A stretch of 64,000 nt of DNA, from the NCBI RefSeq assembly GCF_000425145.1, contig NZ_AULF01000022.1, positions 32,984 to 96,983 of the forward strand. Direction: 5' to 3'. The notes under the pieces were generated by a model. The model had not been told where the DNA came from and did no database searches. It saw only the letters and a list, made by a program, of their open reading frames with translations. A program made the position numbers and the translations under genes. The stretch is from Pedobacter glucosidilyticus DSM 23534. GTDB lineage: Bacteria; Bacteroidota; Bacteroidia; Sphingobacteriales; Sphingobacteriaceae. Shown here one piece after another: positions 55,477 through 63,899 of the stretch (positions within the stretch are counted from its first letter, which is position 1; each line of letters starts with the position of its first letter).

Positions 55477-56085
55477 TTAAATTAAACGCTCTTTTATAAC
55501 TAAAGTGCCAGCCCAAACATCGTGTAAACATTGCTGCTTCTTATTTAAAAAACTATATAAATAGCCCATAAAAAGAGTTAAAGTACTGATGATTTTACTA
55601 AAATTTCTGATAAATACCTGATTAAATGATGGTTTTAAGCCATCTAAGTTGGTAACTTTTATATTTAACAAACGTTTCCCTATGGTAAACTGAGTTTTAG
55701 TTTCTGCAATAATTTGATAAACAAACTTCAGTAGCGGTAGCACTATCAAATTGGCTAATATGATAAGTTGCACTGCATCTTCCTTATCAAAAACTAGGAT
55801 ATAAGTAAACTCGGCAACAGCCACCACAAATAAAACTAAAAACCAATCTATGGCGGCAGCTAACAGTCGTAAATCAAAGCCGGCGAAGTATTGCGGAGCT
55901 GTAAATTGCTGTTTAAAACCAAATAAACTCCTTAGCTCTTCAAACTCATGGGCTTCTTTATAATCATCCATACCGGGCTTTCTAATGAAAGCATCGGGTT
56001 TAACATCCAAAGCTTTTAATTCTTCTAAACTAAAAGGTCCTTCGGGTTTACCCTTTATCACCAAGGTATAGATTTTGGTTTCCAT
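55477..56085 (-). CDS. GYF_2/RDD family membrane protein
   Basis: A 202-residue protein. Residues 1-50 form a GYF_2-like module (GKPEGPFSLEELKAL) with a conserved P-x-P/F pattern, probably a protein-interaction domain. The remainder has an RDD domain with three hydrophobic segments and an Asp/Arg pattern (FDLRLLAAAIDWFLVLF, then TIGKRLLNIKVTN). RDD proteins often act in small-solute or cation transport. It is 11 bases after the OstA-like gene and likely translated from the same mRNA, but the two functions have no evident link. Confidence 0.82.
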   Translation of the reverse strand: METKIYTLVIKGKPEGPFSLEELKALDVKPDAFIRKPGMDDYKEAHEFEELRSLFGFKQQFTAPQYFAGFDLRLLAAAIDWFLVLFVVAVAEFTYILVFDKEDAVQLIILANLIVLPLLKFVYQIIAETKTQFTIGKRLLNIKVTNLDGLKPSFNQVFIRNFSKIISTLTLFMGYLYSFLNKKQQCLHDVWAGTLVIKERLI

Positions 56086-56096
56086 TGTCTTTTAAA

Positions 56097-58199
56097 TTAT
56101 TGACTGCTTATTTTCTTAGGTGGTGCTTCTTGCTTAGCTGGTGGAGCGTTCTCTTTCTTAACAATTGGAGCTGCCTTAGATGAAGTATTCGTCTTAGGTT
56201 TAACTGTACTTGCCTTAGCTGTGGGCTTTTTACTTGTTGCTTTCTTAACTACTTTTTTAGCAATAATTTCATCCTTAGACTTTGGTCTGTCTTTAGGTTT
56301 CCAGCTAAAGTTTGGTAAGGTCTTTAGCTCTTCTGTAACATCTTCTATAGGATAATAAGTCATTTCTGGCTTCCTAATAAAAGTGATAGACATTAAGCTA
56401 TCATTAGTAAAATTAATCCGCATACGGGCAGCTAGCGTCCTAGACATACTATTATATGCTGTACTATCCTTAGGGAAATAAATACTCTCGGCATTACCAT
56501 CCACAAAAACACGGTCTAGCTTTTCGTTAACAAAATAACCTTTCATCATTTTACCAGCAACTTGGTTAAAATAAGTAGAGTCTTGTTCGGTATTAACAAC
56601 AATGGCATTTCTAATCATGTCCATATTGTCCATTTTCTTATTAACCATTTGCAGGTACATAGTGTCGGCAGAAATTTGGCTACCTTGTGCCCAAACCATT
56701 GGCGATTGGTAAATTCTCAAAGTAGAATCTCCGTAGCTAAAAAAAGCAGAATCAGACCTGGCCTGTAAATCAGATTTAAAAACTTTCACTTTACGCCAAG
56801 CACTTACAACTCTAATTTTTGTGGTATCGTTTTCTAAAGCATAAATACTATCTTTTCTAATACTATCTAACACAAATTGCTTACGCAAATTGGCTTTTAT
56901 TAAAACAGAATCTACTTTAATGGGCTCCAAATTTTTGTCTTCTACAGCAGGTTTATTTTGCGTAGCAGTTTCTTGTACAGGCTCTTCATTACTCTTATTC
57001 TTTCGCTTTCTGCTTCGTTTAGGTTTCTTTTCTTCCTCGGCAGCTTTAACTGTAACCGGTTGTTTTGGTGTATCTTCAATAATGACTAAACTATTGGCTT
57101 TTAGCGTATCGGCAGCTAAAGAATCAGCCTGAGTGATACCTTCTTGCTTAGGCAAAGTTAAAGCTGCACTATCTAAACTAGTTTTAGCACTATCTGCCGC
57201 TAAGCTATCTGCAAATGCGGCCAAAGCCTTTGCTTTTTGTATAGCATAGAGTTCTTTTTTCCTATAAACCTTACTGTAAAGAGTATCTGCCGACATCCAG
57301 ATGCTATCTTTTGAGACCGAATCTTTTTCTGTTACGAAAACGATGTAAGCATTTTGCGTAACGGTTATACTTTCATCCTTTTTAAGATAATTTCCTAAAT
57401 CTCCTCTTAGTTCTACTTTTTGGGCGGTATCAACAAAAAGAATATTTTTAACTGCCCTGCCATAGCCTACTTTTCCATCGTAAAACAAGCTATCTCCCTT
57501 TAAACTTTTAGAGTTTTGCGTATACAAATTCTTTTTTCCAAAGGCAGCCTGCTCTGTAGCGGTATTGTATTGGCCGTTTTCTGTATATAAAGTATCGTCT
57601 TTACCGTAAATATTGGTTGGCCCGTAGAAATAAGCAATTTTACTTAAAGAATTATAGCGTAAAGTATCAGATTTTATTAAAACTTCTGGCGTTTTAACCC
57701 TTACATTGTATCTAAAATAAGCATCGCTAGAGCTAGAAAAATAATAACCATTGGTGCTGGTTAAAGTATTATCTCCGTTTACAATTTTACCGCCATTGGT
57801 ATAAGTACCTACCTTGCTGGCCATATTGTAAGTTAAATTATTGGTAGTTAAAACCGAGCCTCTATCAACCATTCTTACATTATTGGTTAATACCGCCATC
57901 TTGGTATTACCGTTATAATTCAGTAAATCGGCAAAAATATTAACGGTATCTGCTTGGTTAATATGTACATGTCCAAAAGCATCAAAGCTATTTTTTTCTA
58001 TATAAAAATAAGCGCTATCGCAAATTAAAGTGGCGTTATCTTGCTGAAAAACAGGCCTAATAACTTTCTGAATATTTTGTCCGTTCCTTTTCATCCCGAT
58101 AAAGGACTGTGATTGTAACAGTTCTACACGAGTGATTTTTTGTGCCTGTACCATTTGCACCAACACCAGAATAAACAATAAAAGGGAATACTTTTTCAC
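56097..58199 (-). CDS. OstA/LptA-like exported protein
   Basis: A 700-residue secreted protein. A signal peptide (about 1-19, ending MVQAQ) is followed by the OstA/LptA N-terminal domain (about 20-280, for example QDNATLICDSAYFYIEKNSFDAFG, with the VxLxxxVxV ladder). That domain is typical of LPS-transport proteins. A Lys/Glu-rich linker (about 370-420) separates a second OstA-like part (about 430-600), and the last 80 residues are Lys/Ala/Pro-rich. LptA proteins bridge the periplasm for lipopolysaccharide; this is the longer Bacteroidota form. Its start is divergent from tilS by about 50 bases. Confidence 0.85.
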   Translation of the reverse strand: MKKYSLLLFILVLVQMVQAQKITRVELLQSQSFIGMKRNGQNIQKVIRPVFQQDNATLICDSAYFYIEKNSFDAFGHVHINQADTVNIFADLLNYNGNTKMAVLTNNVRMVDRGSVLTTNNLTYNMASKVGTYTNGGKIVNGDNTLTSTNGYYFSSSSDAYFRYNVRVKTPEVLIKSDTLRYNSLSKIAYFYGPTNIYGKDDTLYTENGQYNTATEQAAFGKKNLYTQNSKSLKGDSLFYDGKVGYGRAVKNILFVDTAQKVELRGDLGNYLKKDESITVTQNAYIVFVTEKDSVSKDSIWMSADTLYSKVYRKKELYAIQKAKALAAFADSLAADSAKTSLDSAALTLPKQEGITQADSLAADTLKANSLVIIEDTPKQPVTVKAAEEEKKPKRSRKRKNKSNEEPVQETATQNKPAVEDKNLEPIKVDSVLIKANLRKQFVLDSIRKDSIYALENDTTKIRVVSAWRKVKVFKSDLQARSDSAFFSYGDSTLRIYQSPMVWAQGSQISADTMYLQMVNKKMDNMDMIRNAIVVNTEQDSTYFNQVAGKMMKGYFVNEKLDRVFVDGNAESIYFPKDSTAYNSMSRTLAARMRINFTNDSLMSITFIRKPEMTYYPIEDVTEELKTLPNFSWKPKDRPKSKDEIIAKKVVKKATSKKPTAKASTVKPKTNTSSKAAPIVKKENAPPAKQEAPPKKISSQ

Positions 58200-58214
58200 A
58201 AAGCAAAATTAGTT

Positions 58215-58245
58215 TTTTGGTAACGATTTTAAACGGTTAAATTTG
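58215..58245 (+). promoter_or_regulatory. Promoter of tilS
   Basis: TTTG near 58216-58219 and TAAATTTG at 58238-58245 are separated by 18 bases, an excellent match to TTTG-N(17-23)-TAnnTTTG. The start codon at 58250 is only four bases further, which implies a leaderless or nearly leaderless transcript. Confidence 0.7.
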
Positions 58246-58249
58246 ATTG

Positions 58250-59587
58250 ATGTTATGGCAACTAAAATCTTTTCAGGATTTCATTAAATCCGAAAGCTTA
58301 ATTGGGCCCAAAGATACTGTTTTGCTGGCTGTTAGCGGTGGTAAAGACTCTGTTGCCATGGCTCATTTATTTAAACAAGCAAACTTTTCTTTTGCCATAG
58401 CGCATTGTAATTTTCAGTTGAGAGGTACAGAATCTGACCATGATGAGCAGTTTGTAGCACAATTAGCCAAAACTTTAGAAGTACCTTTTCATGTAACTAG
58501 TTTTAATACTTTGGCTTACGCTGATGAACATAAAATAAGCACCCAAATGGCGGCTCGGGATTTAAGATACCGCTTTTTTGAGGAAATAAAATCTGCTTTT
58601 AATTATCAAAAAATTGCTGTAGCTCAACATCAAAATGATGCGATAGAAACTGTGATTTTAAATTTAACTCGAGGTACAGGTATTGCCGGTTTACATGGCA
58701 TTAAAACAGAAAGGCAAAATATCATCAGACCTTTAATGCTTTTTAAACGTGAGGATATTGATGCTTATATTACTGCAAACAAGCTAGATTTTGTTGAGGA
58801 TAGTTCTAACAGCTCTACCAAATACATCAGAAATAAAATCAGACATCAAATTATTCCGGTGATGAAAGAGATTAACCCCTCTTTGGAAGATACTTTTCAA
58901 AAAAACATCGCTTATTTTTCTGATTTGGAAGCCTTTTTAAAAGCAAGTATCCAAGAATATAAGCAAAAACTGTTTCAGAAACATCCGAAAGGCTATCAAA
59001 TCAGCATCCAAAAATTAAAACAAATACCTGCTGTACAATTTATTTTAACTGAGCTATTATTGCCTTATGGTTTTAATAGTACAACAGTTACTGATGTTAT
59101 TTTGGGTTTAGATAAAGAGAGTGGCAAAACTTTTTTTGGTAAAGATTATGTTTTATTGATTGATAGAGCTTATATCTTTTTACAAAAAACACAGCAAGAG
59201 CAACATACCGAGCTAATTTTAAATAAAGATGATTTGATGCTTTATTTTCAGGATTTCATCATCACCCAAGAAATTACTGATTCTCGTTTCAATCGTCATC
59301 CAAATATAGCTTTTATTGATACCGAGAAATTAAAATACCCTTTAACGCTAAGAACTTGGCAAGAAGGAGATAAATTTATGCCCTTAGGAATGAAAGGCTT
59401 TAAGAAGTTGAGCGATTTTTTCATCAGCTTAAAAATACCGCTTATGCAAAAACATCTGATTCCGGTTTTAGTTAATGCTGATGGTAACATCATTTGGATT
59501 GCGGGTTACCGTTTAGATGAAAGATTTAAAATAACTACCGATACTAAAAAAATAACTAAATTCGAATTAAAGAATATAAAGCCATGA
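58250..59587 (+). CDS. tilS: tRNA(Ile)-lysidine synthase
   Basis: A cytosolic ATP-dependent enzyme of 445 residues that modifies cytidine 34 of tRNA-Ile2 to lysidine so that AUA codons are read. The N-terminal PP-loop is S29-G-G-K-D-S34 in LAVSGGKDSVAM. The C-terminal TilS domain (YPLTLRTWQEGDKFMPLGMKG) is present. I choose the ATG at 58250; the alternative TTG at 58247 is one codon upstream. The promoter element ends four bases before it. The last codons overlap the downstream membrane-protein gene by four bases. Confidence 0.94.
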   Translation: MLWQLKSFQDFIKSESLIGPKDTVLLAVSGGKDSVAMAHLFKQANFSFAIAHCNFQLRGTESDHDEQFVAQLAKTLEVPFHVTSFNTLAYADEHKISTQMAARDLRYRFFEEIKSAFNYQKIAVAQHQNDAIETVILNLTRGTGIAGLHGIKTERQNIIRPLMLFKREDIDAYITANKLDFVEDSSNSSTKYIRNKIRHQIIPVMKEINPSLEDTFQKNIAYFSDLEAFLKASIQEYKQKLFQKHPKGYQISIQKLKQIPAVQFILTELLLPYGFNSTTVTDVILGLDKESGKTFFGKDYVLLIDRAYIFLQKTQQEQHTELILNKDDLMLYFQDFIITQEITDSRFNRHPNIAFIDTEKLKYPLTLRTWQEGDKFMPLGMKGFKKLSDFFISLKIPLMQKHLIPVLVNADGNIIWIAGYRLDERFKITTDTKKITKFELKNIKP

Positions 59588-60066
59588 TTCATTATTACCC
59601 TTTTTATGAAAAACAATACCTTGGAAGAGATTACTCTTTTATAAGCATTAGGTTGGTGATGGCTATTTTTTGTTTCTTGGCTTACTATTGGACAGAAAAC
59701 AAAGATAAAAACGGCGATTTATTGCTTTTAGTAGGATGCGGAATTTTAGCCGTTAGCGTGTTGATGCTGTTTTTACTTCATTACCGCACCATTGTAAACA
59801 ACAAAGCTGTTTTAATTGATGGTTTATGGACCACCAGATTGGTTAAAATAGATTTAAATAGCATTGTTAAAGTTGAAAAAGGCGAATACAGCAAGTATTT
59901 TCTTAATAACCCCGTATATAATTTACACAGAAACGGTTCTATTAAATTTTATGCTGGTGGCAAAGATGCCATCCGCTTAACAGACCGCGACGGCTTGATT
60001 TATGTAATTGGTACCCAAAGACCAGCAGAACTTCATCAGGCTATTATGGAGGAGATGAAGAAGTAG
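59584..60066 (+). CDS. Two-helix membrane protein with PH-like domain
   Basis: A 160-residue protein with two membrane helices (about 22-39 and 47-66) followed by a 90-residue domain with the beta-rich pattern of bacterial PH domains (LIDGLWTTRLVKIDLNSIVKVEKGEY). It is coupled to tilS by a four-base overlap (ATGA). I know of no experimental role. The C-terminal end (QRPAELHQAIMEEMKK) resembles the closing helix of PH domains. Confidence 0.65.
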   Translation: MIHYYPFYEKQYLGRDYSFISIRLVMAIFCFLAYYWTENKDKNGDLLLLVGCGILAVSVLMLFLLHYRTIVNNKAVLIDGLWTTRLVKIDLNSIVKVEKGEYSKYFLNNPVYNLHRNGSIKFYAGGKDAIRLTDRDGLIYVIGTQRPAELHQAIMEEMKK

Positions 60067-60096
60067 AGAAAGCTTGATTTTTATGAATTAAGAACT

Positions 60097-62805
60097 CTAA
60101 TATAAGTACCAAAAATAGTCATCAAAAATACAATCAATTAAACTATCAATTGTATCATTATAAACTCCATTATCTTGATTATAAATCAAGTAGTTATTGC
60201 GATAATATTCGTCGTCCAGATGTTCAAAACTACCATGGAAAAAAAATGGCGAATAATTTGCAGACAAGTCCCAATATCTTTCCAAAGTATAATTATAATC
60301 ACTAGTAAAAGTCATTAAGTAATATTCTTTACTAAACTCAATGAAACCCAAATCATAATCAAAGTCTTTTAAATATTTGCTATAAGTTCGATAATACAGT
60401 TCAAATTCAAAAAAATTATAACTGTACTGTAAATAATCTAGGATAAAAGGACTTACAAAAACGAGTCCATAATTCTCTAAACATTCTGGAATATTATAAT
60501 TGTGTTCGCAAAATTCTAGGAATACATTATACCTCATATGATAGTAATCGCTCTCTGAAATATTCCAATAATTTTCCGGGTACTGATGAAATTTAGTATT
60601 AAGAAGTACCTCATTAAAAGAGTCATCAGGACCAGTCCATTCGGATTCACTAATTTCTAAATTTATATTATTAATTTCATTCACATAATATTCATAATTT
60701 ATACACTTTATATTTTCAGATAAAAACAGCTTACTATTTTCTATTAGAGCTTTTTTCAATTTGTTTTTTTCAATTGTAAAATTCAGCTGATTATTATTAT
60801 CTGATATAATTTTATCCCCTGCACTAAATTCATAACCATGCAAATAAAATAACTCACCACCTTTATTAAATATATTCACATAATAAGAAGATTCTTCTTT
60901 AAGTAATTTACCTCTTTTCAAAGAACACTTTGCCAACCAAGCGCCTCCATGACTAAGCACATCATCTAAGGATGCTTCATACAATTCAGCTATACCATTT
61001 TCATTAAATCTTTCTTCCTTTAATCTACCCAGTCTATATAGTGACCTATTTGTTTTCTCCCTCTCTAGAGCCTTACTATAACAGATTCTCTCATTCTTAA
61101 AATCCTTTATTAAAGAATAGATTCTTCCTTTTAAATAATATCCAATTTCTTCATTTTCTGCACCCTTAATGTAAGTATTAATATTATTTAGAGCCAATTC
61201 ATAATCTCTTTTAATCCAAAAAACGTATGCTATTAAAAAGTACATATAATTTTCAGCGTAACCATAAGATATATTTTTGAAAGTGACTTTGCTAAAATCA
61301 TCCGGTACAGCTAAATATATCATACAATCACAGATTAGATAATTAAATCCTGAAATTAAATAGTGATATGCTTCCTTATATCGTTGCTTTACAATTAATT
61401 TGTTAGCCCCCTTTAAATACCGCCTTGCGACATTATCATGATTACCTTTTTTAATTAAAATGTATGTATCACGTTCTATATCTAGTGTTTCGCTTATATT
61501 ACTTATATCATCAATAGACCTATAAAACTTTTTAACATCTTCGTTAACATTTATATCATGAAAACTAATTACATTTTTAAGAAAAAGTCCATTAAAGTTT
61601 TTAGCTCTACTCAAAGCTACATAAGCTTGTCCACTAGAAAACGTCCCATTTCCAAAATCAACAATTAATTTATCAAAAGTTAAACCTTGACTTTTATGTA
61701 TTGTAATTGACCACGCAAGCTTTAAAGGGTACTGCTTAAATGTTCCTACTATTTTTTGTTCTATTTTTCCAGTATTCCTATTATACTTGTATTTTACATT
61801 CTCCCAGACTCTCTTTTCTACAGAATAAATTAATTCATTTTTAAGCTTAACTTTTATTTCATTATTTGAAAGCTCACAAACCTGACCAATAGTTCCATTC
61901 GTCCATCGCTTAGCTATATCATTTTTTAGAAATATAATTTGAGCACCAACTTTTAGCGATAATTGAGGGTCCGTTGGATATTTACTTACTTCGAAATCGT
62001 CAAAAATTTCAGCATTATAATTATATATAGAGCCTTTTAATTCTGCAAGTTTTATAGAATTAACATTATCAGCTAAATCATTTCTTGTCGTAAGGGTGAT
62101 TATAAAATCATTTTCATATTCCTTTAAGTCAGATAAAACCCTATCATTAATTTTATCCAAATCTGATTTAGATAACTCTTTAACCCTGACTTTTTCCAAT
62201 AAAGAAATAAAATCCTGTTCTGACTGTCTATAAACTTTTTGAAATTCAATTTTAAGTAATTTCACCTTTTCAAATACTTTAGCATTGAAGAAAAAGACTC
62301 CTTTATAAATTCCTTTTAATATATTGTAATCACCTGAATTCTTTACAGTTACTGGTTCTAGTTGAAATAAATCGCCAACAAAGATTACTTGCTTACCACC
62401 AAAAGGAAGTTTAGGATTACCACCATTCACTCTCAATGAGTAATCAATCCCATCTATTAAATCAACTCGGACCATAGAAATTTCATCAATTACCAAAGTA
62501 TCTAAATTTGAAATTATTTTTCTCCTTTCTGAATCCTTATCAAATATCTTAATATCTGTATCTTTTGGTAACAATGGTCTCAATGGAAATTGAAAAAAAG
62601 AGTGAATTGTTACTCCCCCAATGTTAATCGCAGAAATACCTGTAGGGGCAACAACCAAAAAGTTCTTAGAAACTGTTTCAATAATATATCTTAAAAATGT
62701 TGATTTTCCTGTCCCTGCTTTCCCTGTTAAAAAAAATGACAAATTAGTCTCTCGAACTAAAGAAAGAGCTAACTTTAGCTCATTATTGTCATTATCAATT
62801 TTCAT
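60097..62805 (-). CDS. Pif1-like SF1 DNA helicase with long C-terminal extension
   Basis: A 902-residue protein. The helicase core has Walker A G28-K-A-G-T-G-K-S-T36, Walker B D107-E108 in VIDEISMV, motif III GDLFQLEPV (144-152), motif V AWSITIHKSQGLTFDKL and motif VI GQAYVALSRAKN. This is the Pif1/RecD-like pattern of 5'-3' helicases. About 475 residues follow, with TPR-like helices up to about 640 and a Tyr/Asn/Asp-rich end that I do not recognise. It is last in a three-gene reverse unit with a HEPN protein and a ParD-type antitoxin, and by eye is more AT-rich than its neighbours. Confidence 0.82.
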   Translation of the reverse strand: MKIDNDNNELKLALSLVRETNLSFFLTGKAGTGKSTFLRYIIETVSKNFLVVAPTGISAINIGGVTIHSFFQFPLRPLLPKDTDIKIFDKDSERRKIISNLDTLVIDEISMVRVDLIDGIDYSLRVNGGNPKLPFGGKQVIFVGDLFQLEPVTVKNSGDYNILKGIYKGVFFFNAKVFEKVKLLKIEFQKVYRQSEQDFISLLEKVRVKELSKSDLDKINDRVLSDLKEYENDFIITLTTRNDLADNVNSIKLAELKGSIYNYNAEIFDDFEVSKYPTDPQLSLKVGAQIIFLKNDIAKRWTNGTIGQVCELSNNEIKVKLKNELIYSVEKRVWENVKYKYNRNTGKIEQKIVGTFKQYPLKLAWSITIHKSQGLTFDKLIVDFGNGTFSSGQAYVALSRAKNFNGLFLKNVISFHDINVNEDVKKFYRSIDDISNISETLDIERDTYILIKKGNHDNVARRYLKGANKLIVKQRYKEAYHYLISGFNYLICDCMIYLAVPDDFSKVTFKNISYGYAENYMYFLIAYVFWIKRDYELALNNINTYIKGAENEEIGYYLKGRIYSLIKDFKNERICYSKALEREKTNRSLYRLGRLKEERFNENGIAELYEASLDDVLSHGGAWLAKCSLKRGKLLKEESSYYVNIFNKGGELFYLHGYEFSAGDKIISDNNNQLNFTIEKNKLKKALIENSKLFLSENIKCINYEYYVNEINNINLEISESEWTGPDDSFNEVLLNTKFHQYPENYWNISESDYYHMRYNVFLEFCEHNYNIPECLENYGLVFVSPFILDYLQYSYNFFEFELYYRTYSKYLKDFDYDLGFIEFSKEYYLMTFTSDYNYTLERYWDLSANYSPFFFHGSFEHLDDEYYRNNYLIYNQDNGVYNDTIDSLIDCIFDDYFWYLY

Positions 62806-62855
62806 TACTAACTAATTTTATGGCAAATAATACTATGTTTTTAACAAAACAACAT

Positions 62856-63485
62856 TTAGTCTGTTCCTTTAAACGTAATATTATTTTTATTATTTAATAG
62901 ATTAATAATCTTAAAAGTATTCAAATAAAAAAAATCAGCAATGCAAGCCCTTTTTCTTTTTGAGACAATAAAGATATGGGCTGAAATAATCTTTTGTAAA
63001 ACTCTTAAAATATCTGATATATCATCATAGGTATTTGGGAAATCAATGGAAATTTTGTTCGGATTTAGAAAATATTCTTTATCAGCATGAGCAAAATATT
63101 TGTCCCTTTGTTTGATAATAATTATTATTTTTTCATTTAAAGATTCTAAATCGACTTTATTATCATTAACAACATTTACTCCACAATCTTTATACTTTTT
63201 CTGTATTATTTTTTGATTAGAAGAAATGAAGTTTAAAAAATTTTGTATTGTTCCCTCTCCTCTATTATTCTCTATCAACTTACAGATTGTCATAACTGTA
63301 TCTACATGCATAGAGTTAATAATAAAATAAAGAAGCGGAAGATTAGTTGAAGCTGTTTTGAAGTCAGAATCTAAACACTCTTTAAAACCTTTAAAAGCCG
63401 CTAATTTTATAGCTAAGTTATCGTAAATTATGGACTCAAAAGCCTCTAAATAGTCTTCATACTTTTTTAATACTATATTCTCCAT
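62856..63485 (-). CDS. HEPN-domain protein (AbiU2-like)
   Basis: A 209-residue all-helical protein. The HEPN RNase signature R-x(4-6)-H appears as R127-DKYFA-H133 in IIKQRDKYFAHADKEYF, preceded by helices with the AbiU2-like pattern. HEPN proteins of this group are ribonucleases or RNA-binding toxins in abortive-infection and toxin-antitoxin systems. It starts seven bases after the ParD stop, where a ParE toxin gene would normally begin. Activity here is untested; some AbiU2-like proteins lack it. Confidence 0.65.
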   Translation of the reverse strand: MENIVLKKYEDYLEAFESIIYDNLAIKLAAFKGFKECLDSDFKTASTNLPLLYFIINSMHVDTVMTICKLIENNRGEGTIQNFLNFISSNQKIIQKKYKDCGVNVVNDNKVDLESLNEKIIIIIKQRDKYFAHADKEYFLNPNKISIDFPNTYDDISDILRVLQKIISAHIFIVSKRKRACIADFFYLNTFKIINLLNNKNNITFKGTD

Positions 63486-63492
63486 TTAAAAT

Positions 63493-63759
63493 TTATAAAG
63501 AACGTTTTATATACTTATTTCTTTCTGATTTAAGTTTGGCTAAGTGTTCATCAAAATCGAAGTTTTCTATACGTGGGCTATTTAATCCTTGTTGAATGGC
63601 ATTTTTTAAAGCAGCAGTCTTACTTTCTTCGTCTTCTAAAAGACGAAGTCCTGCTCTAATCACTTCACTAACATTTTTATATCTACCGGCTGTAACTTGG
63701 CTATTCACAAATTGGTCAAAATAATCACCTAGAGATATTGATGTATTTTTCATATTCAA
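63493..63759 (-). CDS. ParD-family (ribbon-helix-helix) antitoxin
   Basis: An 88-residue antitoxin. The N-terminal ribbon-helix-helix reads TSISLGDYFDQFVNSQVTAG, with the second helix NVSEVIRAGLRLLE, the ParD DNA-binding and dimer unit. The C-terminal tail (LAKLKSERNKYIKRS) is the part that usually wraps the ParE toxin. No parE is in the window; the next gene encodes the HEPN protein. A palindrome at 63773-63793 upstream would be its operator. A second ATG two codons in is possible. Confidence 0.85.
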   Translation of the reverse strand: MNMKNTSISLGDYFDQFVNSQVTAGRYKNVSEVIRAGLRLLEDEESKTAALKNAIQQGLNSPRIENFDFDEHLAKLKSERNKYIKRSL

Positions 63760-63772
63760 TTTTTTTTATTGA

Positions 63773-63793
63773 AATTACCAAAAATTGGTAATT
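63773..63793 (-). promoter_or_regulatory. Palindromic operator upstream of parD
   Basis: Perfect 9-base arms AATTACCAA / TTGGTAATT around a three-base AAA centre, 13 bases before the ParD start codon. It overlaps a near-match to TAnnTTTG on the reverse strand. Position and symmetry suggest autorepression by ParD. Confidence 0.6.
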
Positions 63794-63835
63794 ATTGCAA
63801 ATTTGTAATATTTGTTAAAGATTTAATTTTATGTC

Positions 63836-63899
63836 ATCCCTATGGGATTCTTGAATTATTTACCTTGAAAATTCTATAATGATGTCAGTCCTACGGACT
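63836..63899. repeat. Tandem pair of short palindromic repeats
   Basis: Two related 20-base units each begin ATGTCA and hold a small hairpin: ATCCC-TAT-GGGAT (63836-63848) and AGTCC-TAC-GGACT (63887-63899). Their arms differ by compensating changes, so the hairpin is conserved although the sequence is not. The remaining right end (63900-64000) shows a CTCTGCG direct repeat (63964-63970, 63973-63979) and no gene. Confidence 0.5.
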
